64,000 nt of DNA from Dactylonectria macrodidyma. Its lineage: Eukaryota; Ascomycota; Sordariomycetes; Hypocreales; Nectriaceae. The position numbers and the translations under genes were made by a program. Each line of letters begins with the position of its first letter. The first letter of the stretch is position 1. Location of the stretch: positions 2,046,001 through 2,110,000 of the forward strand of contig JAGMUV010000003.1 in assembly GCA_020744425.1 (NCBI GenBank), written 5' to 3'. The notes below the pieces were generated by a model. The model searched no databases, was not told the DNA's origin, and saw only the letters and a list, made by a program, of their open reading frames with translations. Below, one piece after another: positions 11,964 to 23,224 of this stretch.

Positions 11964-13605
11964 CTAATCCACTCGGCGCTTGTTTCGCGAGGATGCCCTC
12001 TCAATTTCAGGAGTGTGAACAATCCGCTTCCTTTCGTCCTCTGTGACTTCGTACACTGTGGCGTCAAGGCGAACCCGGAATGATTTGCCACGCCAGTGAA
12101 CAGTTCTCCCAAGCATAACCGCCCAGATCCAAATGGGCAGTGCAAGGGTTTCTCGACCGAGCCAGGCAGGAAGCCATTCCAAGAAGGGTCGCACTGGGAT
12201 TCCGCCATAGTTGGAGGCACCCTTTGTGAAGTACGGCGTATTGGCGTCCGGCTCTACTGTGATGCCGCTATGCAGACGGCGGAACATGTACCTGTCTCCC
12301 AGCATCCACGTAGTTACGCAGAAAAGCCAGGTAGATCCCAAAGCGCTCCATGTTTGAGGTATCCCCAATGTCTCCTTGAAGAAGGGAAGAGTAGTAGCCG
12401 CAAATGCCATGTAGGCACAACAGAGAAAGGGCTCCACGCCAGGCTCAACTAAGGTTGCAGCCATGACAGTGAACTTACGAGCCCTTAGCCATCGACCGCG
12501 CCGAGCTGCGTAAGCGCCGACAGACATGCCCGACATCGGCTGGACGACAAGGTCTCCCCATATAATTCCATGATTCCGGTGTCCGGGGATCTTTGTCTTC
12601 CAGAACAGGTCGCCAATCAAATGATCCTCGCAGATGTTATGAGAAAAGAAATCCACACCGTGCGGTCGTTGACTATCTGGTGACAAGTTCGGGTTCTCGG
12701 AAGGGTTCGTGATTTGGTCCAACTGGGATTTCCTAAACATGTTGCTTTTTCCAACGACGCAGGGAGCGACGCCAACAGCGTTGATCGCTCCATAAAATTT
12801 GGCATGAGTCGTCGACATAAACATCTCATCAAGGCGTCCACCGCCCTGGGCCCAGACTCTTGAAAAGAGCCCCGCACGGGGACCCGAGACCCCCTGCACC
12901 TCAGATGTTGGGTTCAGCAGAGCTTGACTGTCGCCAGAGGGCAAGGAGGAGTAGTTAGCCAGGTCAACGACAATGGGCATCTGGTGGACGAATTTGTATG
13001 GGACAGCAGAGCTTCCACCCTCCCCATAGCCCATCAACTTGTCCACCATACGACCCAGATTACCAGGACCAATCCACACATTGCAGTCCGCAATCCATAT
13101 GATGTCGCCTTTGGCTTCTCGATATGCCCTACTAATGTTGCGGATTTTGGGGTTGGGTCCGAGGTTCTCCGCGTCGCCATCAGGACCGTGGAGAATAGGG
13201 TCCTCAGATTCGACTAAGACGCGAGCGTCGAAGGCAGGGAAGTCTTCGACGATTTTTTTAAGGATCGGGTACGCTGAATCGGACTTGTCATCGACACAAA
13301 GGCGAATGTGAAGCTTGTCGGCGGGGTAGTCTTGAAGGAAAGATGAGGCGATGCATTCGTATAGCTGCGGCTCAACGCCCTTGACGGGTCGAATTATCGT
13401 GACATGTGGCGCGTCCTGTCGGAGTTGTGAAGACGCAGAAGGAGGTAGCGGCCGCTTGTAGTTTTTAAAGCTGTTCATGTTAGCAGAAGCCGAAGCAAGA
13501 CGTTCAGGGCGCATACATGGCCCGAATCCCAATGGTCTCAACGACGACGACAATGACGCTCCACCCCAGGCAGACCCAAGCAACGGATTCCGTGAACGTA
13601 GGCAT
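11964..13605 (-). CDS. Ceramide glucosyltransferase (GT21)
   Basis: Transfers glucose from UDP-glucose to ceramide, giving glucosylceramide; Golgi or ER membrane, sphingolipid pathway. I place the start at ATG 13605 (MPTFTESVAW, leading into a hydrophobic anchor VIVVVVETIG). A first exon of 89 nt (13605-13517) joins 13470-11964 through a 46-bp intron, giving 531 residues; starting at a later in-frame Met would lose the N-terminal anchor. The GT21 signature is complete: D1 in CVDDKSD (about residues 88-94), D2 in IADCNVW (Asp158), D3 in ICEDHLIG (residues 311-312), and R/QxxRW as RRGRW (353-357). C-terminal hydrophobic segments follow. Convergent with the GH3 gene, stops 171 bp apart. Confidence in family and start is high. 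Confidence 0.94.
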
Positions 13606-14742
13606 GGCTAACAGCTCAGTGCAACCATCTCTCCCGCATCTGCTGCAAGGACGAAGAGGATCAGGGGCCGTGGCAGCAGAAATGCATCAAGCCAGCACGA
13701 AAGTCAAAAAGGAAATTGAAACGTGTGATCGTGGAGCTATTCATGGAGGGACGGGAGGGAGAGTGGGTGGATGACGCTAAGGTAGTAAGGCCGCCAGGGC
13801 TGATGAAATACGCCGCTGACTGATGTGCTAAACGACATGTACCGACAGCACTGACCAGGGCTGTCCATACCAGCAAGTCGTGCACCGCAGGACGTCGAAC
13901 GTGGCCAATCGAGATGAACGCCGTTATTAGAGACTTCTAAACAGGTGATCGACGGGGACACGGTTCAGAATCACTGCAAATTTGCCCATGCTTCGTCTCT
14001 TCTCATCCGTTCCGAGACTCGGGTGAGTCGGGAAAGTCGGTGGGCGCTGACCCCACTAGACGTCACTGTCAGCTTGGCTGTCGGCTTGGCTGTCGGCTTG
14101 GCGGTCGGCCCTGTGTGCCTTAACCATGCCCTGTGCGGCCCTGTGCCCCGTGCCCCGTGCTCTGTGGTCCGTAAGCCTGACGCCTTGCGCGTGAGGCAGC
14201 AAAAATTGGGGGGCTCCAATTCAAGAAAATTTCGATGCTGAGGCGTCGGCTATTTCTTTCCTTCTCCTCCATCATCATTTGGTTCAATCAATGCACCTCG
14301 ACTTGGCCTCAACGCTGAGCGACTGCCATTGGTCCCGTCTAAGGACAACAGTGTGCCGTTGTGAATGGCCACAAGCATTGATTCTTCTCCAGCATCGTGC
14401 CTGGACCATGTCCTAGACAGGTAGGTTTTCTCTCATTTCTTTGCGGCACTTTGCTTCAATTCTTTCCGAGGCTGCGGCGTGACTCACGGATTGACTGCAC
14501 CGAAGCCTCATGCCACCCAAACAAAGCCATGGGAAGTCCCATGGCATCCCCCGTTACGATGATGACACCATCATGTGCTTAGAGAATATCCATTCAGTTG
14601 GACCTCTGTGATTGCCATTGATTATAGACTACAACGGTATCTGATGTAACACCGACAAACCACCTTGATCTATCGAGTCCGTATAGACAGAAGCGATGAT
14701 GCTGACAAGCTATTGTCTAGACCAAGATGACACCAGCGAGAA
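13606..14742. other. Intergenic, divergent promoters
   Basis: Lies between the divergent ceramide glucosyltransferase and SEN2 genes, so it should hold both promoters. No credible gene is seen. It includes a 12-bp tandem repeat at 14073-14108 and pyrimidine-rich stretches near 14245-14280 and 14425-14465. Confidence 0.6.
14073..14108. repeat. Tandem repeat of a 12-bp unit, three copies
   Basis: CTTGGCTGTCGG occurs three times, the last copy with one mismatch. It is in the SEN2/ceramide glucosyltransferase intergenic region. Confidence 0.8.
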
Positions 14743-16440
14743 ATGGCTGAGACTCAACCATCCACCCCAGAGCCTGGAGCAAAGCCGCCCGCCCCAGACG
14801 CTGCTCGCCCACAGCAGCGAGGGCCTCCGCTCCATCAGATCTATGCGTTACCGGCGCCGATCCGAACATTTCCTCTACCAGTGTTCTACCCGAACAACCC
14901 CATATCCATCTTCCACGTTGCATATGCGTGGCTGAGTCAATTATGGTCCCCGCCTCTGGCAGAACCCTCTGTGGTTCATGAAGGTGTTTGGTCAGCCAAG
15001 ACAAGTTCGATTCATATTTTGGACGAAAACTCCACCCGAGCCTTTTGGGAGCAAGGTTTCTATGGGAAAGGAAACCTTAGCCGAAGTGAACCCAACTGGC
15101 TGAAACGGGAAAAGGTCCGTCGGGGACTTCAAGAGGCGCACGTCAGTGAGATCCTGACCGTCGAAAGACGCGAAGAGCGCCACCGAGCCAAACTGGAACG
15201 CGCGCGCCTAGAACAGGAAGCGATTCAGAAAACGAGACTAGAGGAGGCTCGGGAAGCTCTTGCTGCCAAGGTCAAGGCAGCTAAACCAAAGACGCCTACG
15301 CCGACAAGGGCATCGACTCTTCGGTCAATTCCAGACGCGCCAGTCAGCCCTGAGAAGCTGTTGGCTTTGCCCAACTCGACGGCAGACGTGCAGTCCGTTA
15401 CTACTCCCTCCAAGGATGTGACGACCAATGGAGTGAGCGAATTAGGCGCAAGGTCTGTCAAGGACAATCCTGCCCAAGCACGTCCTCCCCTCCCGCGTCT
15501 CTCTACCAGCATGAACAACGCCATCCCTCATGCTGCACCCGCAAATGGCACCGTTCATGCTGAATCCGCGATCTCCTCTCCTGGCTCGTCCGGCTGGCCA
15601 AAGCCACTGAAACGGCAGAAGAGCGTTCGGTTCTCCCCCATGGTCGAGTCCACCCCCACATTCAAGTGGCTTGACCCGTCCACCCCTCACCGTTTCTCTC
15701 CAGCCAACGGAGAGTCATTGGCAACGCTCAACGAGGAAGATCCTCAGTCAAGTCAGAGAAGCCCGCGCCCGAGAAGTCCGCTCCAGAAAAGCCCTCTCCA
15801 AAAGAGCCCGCTTCAAAATAGTCCACTGGTGGAGACCGAGCCAGACTTGCTGCTCAACAAGGAGCACCTCCAATTGATGCCAGAGGAAGCATTCTTCTTG
15901 AACTTTGGTCTGGGGGTTCTGACGGTAACCGATCCCACGTATGAGACGCCAAAGCCGCTGTCCACAATGGAGCTCTTCACGTTGTTTCGGCAGCATTCCT
16001 ACTTCCCTCCCCGATCTGAGCCGGGTGATCCTGCGCTTCAGCCTGACGATAATTTCTTGGTGCACTATTCAGTGTATCATCACTTTAGATCGCTGGGTTG
16101 GGTGCCACGCGGAGGCATCAAGTTTGGCGTTGATTGGCTTCTCTACACCCGAGGTCCTGTCTTCGATCACGCCGAGTTTGGCCTCATCGTCATCCCGTCG
16201 TACTCCGACCCCCTCTGGAAGGAAATGGGAAAAAAGACTCGTCAGAAATCGTGGCAGTGGCTGCACGCCACAGTTCGAGTTCTCTCCCATGTCACCAAAA
16301 GTTTGGTGCTTGTCTACGTGGACATACCACCTCCATCAAAGTTTGATGAAGCGTTGGAAAAGGGATTTGCCGATGTGTTCGAATTGTACAAAGTTAGAGA
16401 AGTGATGGTTAAACGATGGTCTAGCAACCGGAACAGATAG
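14743..16440 (+). CDS. SEN2: tRNA-splicing endonuclease subunit Sen2
   Basis: Catalytic subunit of the heterotetrameric tRNA-splicing endonuclease; it cleaves the 5' splice site of intron-containing pre-tRNAs. Intronless, 565 residues. The N-terminal part carries the fungal Sen2 block (LPAPIRTFPLPVFYPNNPIS; FWEQGFYGKGNLSRSEPNWL). A charged, Ala/Lys-rich coiled-coil region follows (about residues 130-190), then a long low-complexity linker. The C-terminal nuclease fold starts at YHHFRSLGWVPRGGIKFGVD. The catalytic triad is Tyr468 (LLYTRGP), His476 (FDHAEF) and Lys519 (THK-type position, VTKSLVL). The linker has a tandem SPLQK repeat (about residues 345-362), an oddity without a known role. The ATG at 14743 is favoured because it begins the conserved region without upstream in-frame coding sequence. 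Confidence 0.95.
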   Translation: MAETQPSTPEPGAKPPAPDAARPQQRGPPLHQIYALPAPIRTFPLPVFYPNNPISIFHVAYAWLSQLWSPPLAEPSVVHEGVWSAKTSSIHILDENSTRAFWEQGFYGKGNLSRSEPNWLKREKVRRGLQEAHVSEILTVERREERHRAKLERARLEQEAIQKTRLEEAREALAAKVKAAKPKTPTPTRASTLRSIPDAPVSPEKLLALPNSTADVQSVTTPSKDVTTNGVSELGARSVKDNPAQARPPLPRLSTSMNNAIPHAAPANGTVHAESAISSPGSSGWPKPLKRQKSVRFSPMVESTPTFKWLDPSTPHRFSPANGESLATLNEEDPQSSQRSPRPRSPLQKSPLQKSPLQNSPLVETEPDLLLNKEHLQLMPEEAFFLNFGLGVLTVTDPTYETPKPLSTMELFTLFRQHSYFPPRSEPGDPALQPDDNFLVHYSVYHHFRSLGWVPRGGIKFGVDWLLYTRGPVFDHAEFGLIVIPSYSDPLWKEMGKKTRQKSWQWLHATVRVLSHVTKSLVLVYVDIPPPSKFDEALEKGFADVFELYKVREVMVKRWSSNRNR

Positions 16441-16997
16441 CAGAGTGGCTACCGGCAAATCAGACCCATGTATGAATGAATGTATTACTATTCCCATGAT
16501 CAATCACATGAGATTTGTTGGTTTCACACTGCAAAGCGAACAACACATGAGCGTGCTTGAAGTTGTGAGGGTGGTCTTGTCAACCCGATGCCGAGTTGTT
16601 CTCTTGACAGGCCCTAGGATTGGTTTATCACAATTGCCGTCAGCATGACTTCGGCAATTGATCCCGAATCTCCCCTTCCCCATGGTCCGATGCACAGCTC
16701 GCGCGTGCCAGTTGCTGCAAGCCATACGAGATGCTGCATCGGCCCAAGACAACTCTCTTTGCTTTTGATGATGGCTATCCACGGGTCCAGATAACGCGGG
16801 GTCAGCCAGACAACCCCACATGGAGCTGCTGCATCCCTTTCGGCCGAGGTACGCTGGTATAGCTCGGGCTCGCTACAACAGGTTGACATCTGCCTTTTGC
16901 CCTCTCTTTCACAACTCCCGGAGCATCAAAGGATTGTCGTCCTAAACTACCTGCTCTGGGAAGTCAAACTGAAGACGACGCTGTACCTGTAGACGCC
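16441..16997. other. Intergenic
   Basis: 3' flank of SEN2 and promoter of the dioxygenase gene. No gene, RNA or repeat recognised. Confidence 0.6.
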
Positions 16998-18635
16998 ATG
17001 CTTTCTCCCAATCGGCTGCTCGCCAAGAGCTGCAGGTCAACTCCGTCGCGGGTCCTCGCATCGCTCTCGGGCTTCTCCTCGCCGAGAGCTCTTCATACCT
17101 CACCCAGAGTCCTCTTTCACGCAAGTGCGCAACGGCGGAAAGAAGAGCGTACATATCCCTTTGAAGCGCCCAATAAAGGCGAACTGCCCACGCACCAGAA
17201 GCCGCAGGGCGTCTCGGCAAAGAGGACCGACCCTCCTGCTGCCTTTGAGCCGCGGACGGTGCTCGAGGGCTCCATCAACGGCGGCAAGCGCATCGCCGTG
17301 TCGAGCTCCGACCGCTTCGTTCAGATCGAAGACAAGGAGCATGGCGGATGGGTTCGGCTTGATGCCGTCGTCCTGCGCGACAGCTGCGCGTGCGTCAAGT
17401 GCACCGATCCGGCGTCTGGTCAGAAGAACTTTGCGTCGACCGACGTCCCGGCTGACATCGAGATCGGCGAGGTCCGGCTGACGGAGGGCGGGCTCGGCGT
17501 CACCTTCCGGAACGACATCCGGCGCCTCGCCGAGGGCGGCCACGAGATGGTGGTGCCCTGGCAGACCATCGAGAAGGCCCTGGGCCACCAGGCCGTCGAG
17601 AAGCTGCCGTACCCGCGGCAGGACGCCGTGTATCCCAAGACGGGGCGCACGTTCTGGGACAACGAGACGATCAAGAAAAAGGTACGCAAGATCGACTATG
17701 GCGAGTTCATGCAGGGCGGCGAGGCCTTTTGGCAGACCCTGCTGGACCTGTCGAGTCTGGGCCTCGTGTTCTTGAAGAACGTGCCCCACGATGAAGGAGC
17801 CATATCAGATATAACCACGCGCATCGCCAACATCAAGTCGACGTTTTACGGGCGCACCTTTGACGTGCGAGCCAAGCCCGACGCAGAGAACGTCGCCTAC
17901 ACCAGCGGCTACCTCGGCCTGCACCAGGACCTGCTGTACCTGGAGCGGCCGCCCGCGATCCAGATTCTGCACTGCCTCGAGAACTCGTGCGCGGGCGGCG
18001 AGTCGCTGTTTAGCGATGGCTTGCGAGCCGGTAAGCTCATGTGGCTGCAGCGACCCAGAGGAGCCGTCGAGAACCTGGCCAGGGTGCGCGTGCCGTACCA
18101 CTACGAGAAGCACGGGTACTGGTACAAGCAGAAGCGCGCGATATTCGACGTGACTGAAAAAGATGACATCCTCGCCAGCGTCTACTGGAGCCCGCCCTTC
18201 CAAGACCGCTTCCAACTCCCTACCGTCGACGCGCGCGCGTGGCTAGAACCCGCGCAGCTCTTCGACAAACTCATCAACGAAGAATCAGCCATGTACCAGG
18301 TCAAGATGTTGCCGGGCGAGTGCGTGCTCTTCGACAACATGCGCGTCATGCACGGCCGGCGCGCCTTTGACGCTGGTGGCGGCGGCTCGAGATGGCTGCG
18401 TGGTGCCTACATCGAGCGCGAGGACTTTGTCAGCCGCGTGTTGCATATTCCCGATGATATGGCCGAGGCCTATCGCGGCAACAAGGCTTGGGATCGTGCC
18501 ATCGAGGACCAGACGCTCGTTGAGTCGCCCTGGTTTACCGAGACGAAGGTCAAGCTGGATGCTGTCGTCAATGGGTTAAGGGCCAAGGGGGCCGCCGAGT
18601 TAGGCGAGGAGCACTATGAGCAGCTCAATGCCTAA
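16998..18635 (+). CDS. TauD-family 2-oxoglutarate/Fe(II) dioxygenase, gamma-butyrobetaine hydroxylase type
   Basis: Probable mitochondrial dioxygenase of carnitine synthesis, converting gamma-butyrobetaine to carnitine with 2-oxoglutarate and O2. Intronless, 545 residues. The first about 45 residues are rich in Arg and Ser with few acids (SCRSTPSRVLASLSGFSSPR), typical of a mitochondrial presequence. The N-terminal DUF971/GBBH-like domain has a zinc site with Cys130, Cys132 and Cys135 (RDSCACVKC). The C-terminal TauD domain has the iron ligands His309 and Asp311 (LHQDLLY) and distal His452 (RVMHGRRAF). A conserved GGESLFSDG lies between them. Trimethyllysine dioxygenase is a close relative and cannot be excluded by eye; the paired zinc domain favours either of these two over bacterial TauD. 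GC-rich codon use is higher than in its neighbours. Confidence 0.88.
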   Translation: MLSPNRLLAKSCRSTPSRVLASLSGFSSPRALHTSPRVLFHASAQRRKEERTYPFEAPNKGELPTHQKPQGVSAKRTDPPAAFEPRTVLEGSINGGKRIAVSSSDRFVQIEDKEHGGWVRLDAVVLRDSCACVKCTDPASGQKNFASTDVPADIEIGEVRLTEGGLGVTFRNDIRRLAEGGHEMVVPWQTIEKALGHQAVEKLPYPRQDAVYPKTGRTFWDNETIKKKVRKIDYGEFMQGGEAFWQTLLDLSSLGLVFLKNVPHDEGAISDITTRIANIKSTFYGRTFDVRAKPDAENVAYTSGYLGLHQDLLYLERPPAIQILHCLENSCAGGESLFSDGLRAGKLMWLQRPRGAVENLARVRVPYHYEKHGYWYKQKRAIFDVTEKDDILASVYWSPPFQDRFQLPTVDARAWLEPAQLFDKLINEESAMYQVKMLPGECVLFDNMRVMHGRRAFDAGGGGSRWLRGAYIEREDFVSRVLHIPDDMAEAYRGNKAWDRAIEDQTLVESPWFTETKVKLDAVVNGLRAKGAAELGEEHYEQLNA

Positions 18636-18875
18636 ATACTCGAGTCCTATCAACAAAGGATGTAGGACATGGAGAGATATCGAGAATAACATAGCGAGAA
18701 TGATGTAGAATTGTGCTACAGCTCACAATAATCCTAAACCCCAACCTGGGGCTTTCCTTAATGTCGCCCTTTTTCCTGTTGCGCCTGTCCGTTCCCTCGA
18801 TCATATCCACGAATACCTGGTGCTAGCACTACAGATGAGCCGTCACACCAGATCATCTCTCATCATGCTTCAAAT

Positions 18876-20393
18876 TCATGATTCCCACTTCTTAGCATTG
18901 ACGCCGTCCGGGGGCACCGTCTCCACCGTCCTATCCTTGACGTCGTTCCAGTCGGTGCTCAAGGCAGTGCCGTTGCTCTCAGTGAAGCTCTTCATCATCG
19001 CCCGCTGCTGCTCAGGGGTGCTGTTCTTGAAGAGTTGCTTAAAGAATCCATTAACATCCTTCCCTTCCTCCTCATCCTCGTCCGCGCCAAACTTGTCCCA
19101 GTCCTTGGCCCCGGTGCGGGACGACGTAGGGTACGGAACGCCAGCAGGTTTCTGCGGCTCTGTCTCTGTCGACTTAGCCGGTGCCTTTCCCTTCTCCTCG
19201 GCTAGGGGAGGGGCAGTCGGTTTCGGAGCGGTCGTCTTGCTCGCATTCTCAGATTCTTGAATTGCCTTGTTTCTGGCCTCCTTCAGAAATTCCAACCTGC
19301 ACATGGTGCGTTAGCCACGTCATAGAATATGCGAAGAAATTACGAACTCAGCTTTCTCCTTTGCGGCATTGGCATCGGTCGGCTCCTCCTTACTCTCGCC
19401 CTTGAGCTGGGGCCACTTGCCAGGAGTCTTCTTCTTGAGGTTGAGCTCCACCTTGTTGGGCGTGACCGTGTACTTCGAAGCCTCAGTATCGATCTCGCCC
19501 CAGAGGTCGAGTCGGAAGGGCTTCTCGTCGCCGTTGGGGTAGATAACCGAGTCAAGAACAACTGCCGAAGGGAGGTACTGAACCTGGAGCTTCTCTTTGT
19601 TGACGCCCTTGGAGAAGATGGAAACCGACATTGTCGCAGTGCTCTGGAACTCCTGGAGTCGGAGCGGCGTATCACTGGGAACCACGGGCTTTGCCGCTGC
19701 CTGAACCGGTGCAGCTGTGGGCTTGGCGGCTTCTTCCTTCTTCTCTGCCTTCTTCGCCGCCGTCTTCGAGATGCCGAGGTCGGCCAGGCCCTTCTCCTCG
19801 GGCTTCAAGCCGATGGTGAGCTTCCGTGCAGGGTCGTCCTCGGGGAGCTTCTCCATGGGAAACAGGATCTGGATCCGCAGGTTGCTAGCCAAACGCCACT
19901 CCTTTGCCTGAGGCACACTGCTCTGGTTCATCGCGGTGGACACGTCATTGTTGTTCTTGTTGATGTCGTCGTTCATTGCCTCTTCCTTAGCCTCTGCCAG
20001 TGACACCTTGTAGAACCCGTTTTCATCCGTGCGCAGCTTCGCCGGATCCTCCTTCTCGATGGCAGGGAAGCCCTTGATCACCCGCATCGAGTACACGCAG
20101 CAGGCGTCGGCGTTGGCGTACTGTCCGAGACGGAGGTAGGCCACGGCACGGCGGTAGTGGGCCTCGGAGAGGAGCGGCCGTTTGTTACGGGCGTAGGCGG
20201 TGTGCCAAGCCAGGTTCGCATCGTCGAGGGCCTCTTGGTATCGTTTCACGCCGATGAGGGCCTTAGAGCGGGCGATTAGCCATGCTGGGTTCAGAGAGAC
20301 CTGAAGGGCGGTCGAGAGGTGGTCGATAGCCTCATCCCACTTTCGAGCTTCGGAGGCGGCAAGACCACGCTCAGCTTGCGTTATGTGCGACAT
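18876..20393 (-). CDS. SGT1: Sgt1-like co-chaperone (TPR, CS, SGS domains)
   Basis: Adaptor linking Hsp90 to SCF ubiquitin ligase and kinetochore assembly. The main exon, 20393-19344, has three TPR-like repeats in its first about 120 residues, a linker, and the CS domain (from VSIFSKGVNKEKLQVQ to NKVELNLKKKTPGKWPQLKG). The last exon holds the SGS domain (YPTSSRTGAKDWDKFG ... GFFKQLFKNSTPEQQRAMMK ... KKWES). The joining intron is a problem. The obvious donor (GTAATT at 19343) and the good CAG acceptor at 19297 do not keep frame. A less usual AAG acceptor at 19281 does, so the second exon may begin at 19280; otherwise there is a sequence error. Both flanking domains are intact, so the gene itself is secure. 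Same strand as ERG7, 386 bp downstream of it. Confidence 0.88.
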
Positions 20394-20779
20394 GGTCTGA
20401 TATGCGCAATCGGAGGTTGCGATGTTGACGAGCGCAGAACTTTAGAGGATAATGCCGAACGGTATCCTCTGATGCAAGAGATACTAGCGTTGTATGTTAT
20501 GTCGGGTTGTTGGTGATGATGGTGATGGTGGGTTCTGGAAGCTCTAGTGGGGCTTTGAGAGCTGCCTGAATATCCAACTCGGAAGGAAGGCACTAACATG
20601 AGGCGGCCGATGTGGCGGGGTAACTAAAAATAAGGTGACTGGTCAACCCTCCAAGCAGCACACCAAATGAACAAGCATACAAACTCTTTTCCACCAAAGG
20701 TGCACTAGACTGCTTAACACTGTTATTACGATTACATAGATTTTATTACTCGCAGGCTTCAAGGCCCGAGTGCTGCTGG

Positions 20780-23224
20780 CTACTCCTTCTCCTCGTCCTC
20801 GTCCTCCTCATCCTCCGTTTCTGAAGCGAAGCTGATTCCAGCAACAAGCTTCTCATCTGGGAACCTCCTCGCAAACATGCCGAGAGCCTTGATTGTAAAC
20901 GTAAACTTGTAGTTCGGGTACGAGATCATGCACGACTTGTTGAAAACCCCTTCAATTGCCTCCTGTAGCCACTCTCCGTTGGGCTGTTGTCGATCCATGA
21001 TGAATTGGATTCCCTTCCGGAGAGGTTCCACATTCGAGTAATCTGCCTCCATCAGGCCGATCAGAGCCCAGGCTGTTTGCACAACAAGAGACCCTGAGGG
21101 ATGTTCGTGATATTCCATGGTTTCACAAGCCTGCGCAAATTGATTAGCACATTTCATGAACATATGGGTGCATAGATGAGCCTCTTTTACCTTATAGCTC
21201 TCTGACCATCCACCGTCAGCTCTCTGCTTCGATAAGAGGAAATCACAGCCCCTCCTCGAGACTTCGCTATTCGAGTATGTCTCGCCAATATTCATCATGC
21301 TTTCGAGGGCAAACATGGTAGCGTACATGAAGCAAATACCCCAGCTTCCATACCAGCTGCCGTCGGGTCGCTGGTTTGTCTTGATCCAGCTAGTCGCTCT
21401 CTCGATGGTCGACCTGACCTCATCTGCCCGGTACTCCGGCCAGTACTTTTGGAACAGGGAAAAAGCAGTGACGCAAGCCGTAGTGCATTCGGGATAGTCG
21501 TACTCAATCATGATTCGGCCAAACACCTCAGCGGCATTCAGCATTTCCAAATACTCTCCTCCTCTCCGCTGCTCATATGATGACATTCCGCCGTTGTCGT
21601 TTTGGTAGAGAAGTAAAGTGTCAATCGCATCAAATATGCGTTGATCTTTGAGAACCTGAGGGAAACCCCCTTTCTTCTGGAGTAGAATAATCGCTTTCAA
21701 GGCTTCAGAAATGCAATCACTGACACCATAACCCTGGTCCTTGTTGCTGAAGGGCCAGCCACCCTTGCGGGGTTGGCGATAGCATTTTTCCTGATCCACG
21801 CAATTTTCTCGAATCTGCTGGCGTTCAAGATAGTTAAGAGACTTCATGAGCATGGGATGCCACCTCTTGTCGTCTTGTAGACCAGCTTCAAACACAGCCT
21901 GGATCAAGAAAGCCGTATCCCAACACTGTACGCCGTTTGTGCCATTGACCAGCATGCCCTCATCCTTGACCCATACGTACTCTTCCAATCGTTCAATGTG
22001 TCGCTTCGTACTGAAGGCGTCTGGGCCGTCCCGAACGTAACAGACTAGAGTGTTCATAGGGGCATTGACTGGGGCGAGACAGGCATAGCCTGTGTTGGCA
22101 TCTTCCATGTCGATCAACTCGCTAACCCAGGCTTCCGCCTTCTCCTTGATGGAATTCGTCCTGAGGTAGGGGTTGTAGACATTCGCCAGGAACCAATTGG
22201 CTGTATTTAAAATCCACGACTTTGGATGGTAGTTGTCAACAGCCGTGATGCTGTTGCGATGGCTTGCCCAGTTGATTTCATTGTGAGGTTGGGTAAACAG
22301 CTCTTGCTTTAAGCCACGGGTGACTTCCGTCTCCTCACAGCTCCATCGTTTTGAGTAGAGGTATCCCATGGGCAAAAAGACCATACGGATATGTATCCAC
22401 CACCTCCAAGGAGCGAATGGTAGCCAGTCTGGGAGCAGCCAAATCTCGGGAGGCACGGGATTCACAAGGTCCCAGTCGACAACACCCAGCACTGCCATCC
22501 AGAACTTGGCCCAATGGGGTGCGTAGAGAGCTCCTCCAAGCTTGTGCAGGGTTCCTCGAGCCTTGACCATCAAGGGGTCTTCAGGGTCCACCCCAACAAG
22601 TCGCAAAGCGATGTAGTTTAGGGTTGTGCCGAAGACGGTACTCTCGCCCTCTATGTGTAATCCCCAACCTCCATCGTCGGGGTGTGCCCGTGCGGCAAGG
22701 TAATTCTTGATCTCGGTCGCGTACGCGGAGGAAATGGGCGTCTTGGTTATGTACCATGTGATGACGAGGCCAGGAAGAAGGAACATGGGGCCTCCGTACT
22801 CGCAACCCCAATGGCCGCTGGGCAATTGAAGTTTTTCGAAATACGTAAGGCCATTGTTGGCGGCTTCGAGAGGGCTCTCGGGGTTGGGGAGTATCGGTAA
22901 GCCCTGCGCAGAGTATTGTTAGTTGTCGAAGAGATCAGTGAGTGCGGAATTGCTTCGAGAGGGGTAATTAATTACCAGAGGCAGGTTTAGAAACCATTTT
23001 TCGGCGTAGCTCTGGGGCCATTCCTCGGCGTCCTTGTCGTCGGCGAGGTAGTGCCACGTATGACGGCTGTCATCGTCTCTCAGTCTCCAGCGTGTATGGT
23101 CCGTCTTCCCCTCGATGCGCGGCTGTTTGGGGAATGGACGACCCTGGCTGGAGCTGGTGTCAGAGTCAGCACCACGCTTACGCGACGTCGCTGTTCTGAC
23201 GTCACGTCCAGTTGCAGACGCCAT
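20780..23224 (-). CDS. ERG7: Oxidosqualene cyclase, lanosterol synthase type
   Basis: Cyclises (3S)-2,3-oxidosqualene to lanosterol; ER/lipid-droplet monotopic membrane enzyme of ergosterol synthesis. Exons 23224-22976 and 22903-20780 give 790 residues. The N-terminal exon has the family's TRWRLRDDDSRHTWHYL block. QW repeats are visible (QRPDGSWYGSW, QRADGGWSESY, QQPNGEWLQEA). The acid-catalyst motif, DCTAE in most eukaryotic enzymes, reads DCISE here (Asp479, codon 21718-21716); the catalytic Asp and flanking Cys remain. The C-terminal segment NKSCMIS is close to the NKSCAIS of lanosterol synthases and unlike the APPGGMR reported for fungal protostadienol synthase, so lanosterol is the likely product. 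The C-terminus is a highly acidic tail (TEDEEDEDEEKE). No P450 or acyltransferase neighbours suggest a secondary-metabolite role. A second ERG7 paralogue elsewhere in the genome is possible. Confidence 0.93.

Noticed and set aside
3644..13605. Plant cell-wall degradation gene cluster
   Set aside because: Feruloyl esterase and GH3 lie 4 kb apart with no shared regulator, and the next genes are housekeeping, so clustering is not supported.
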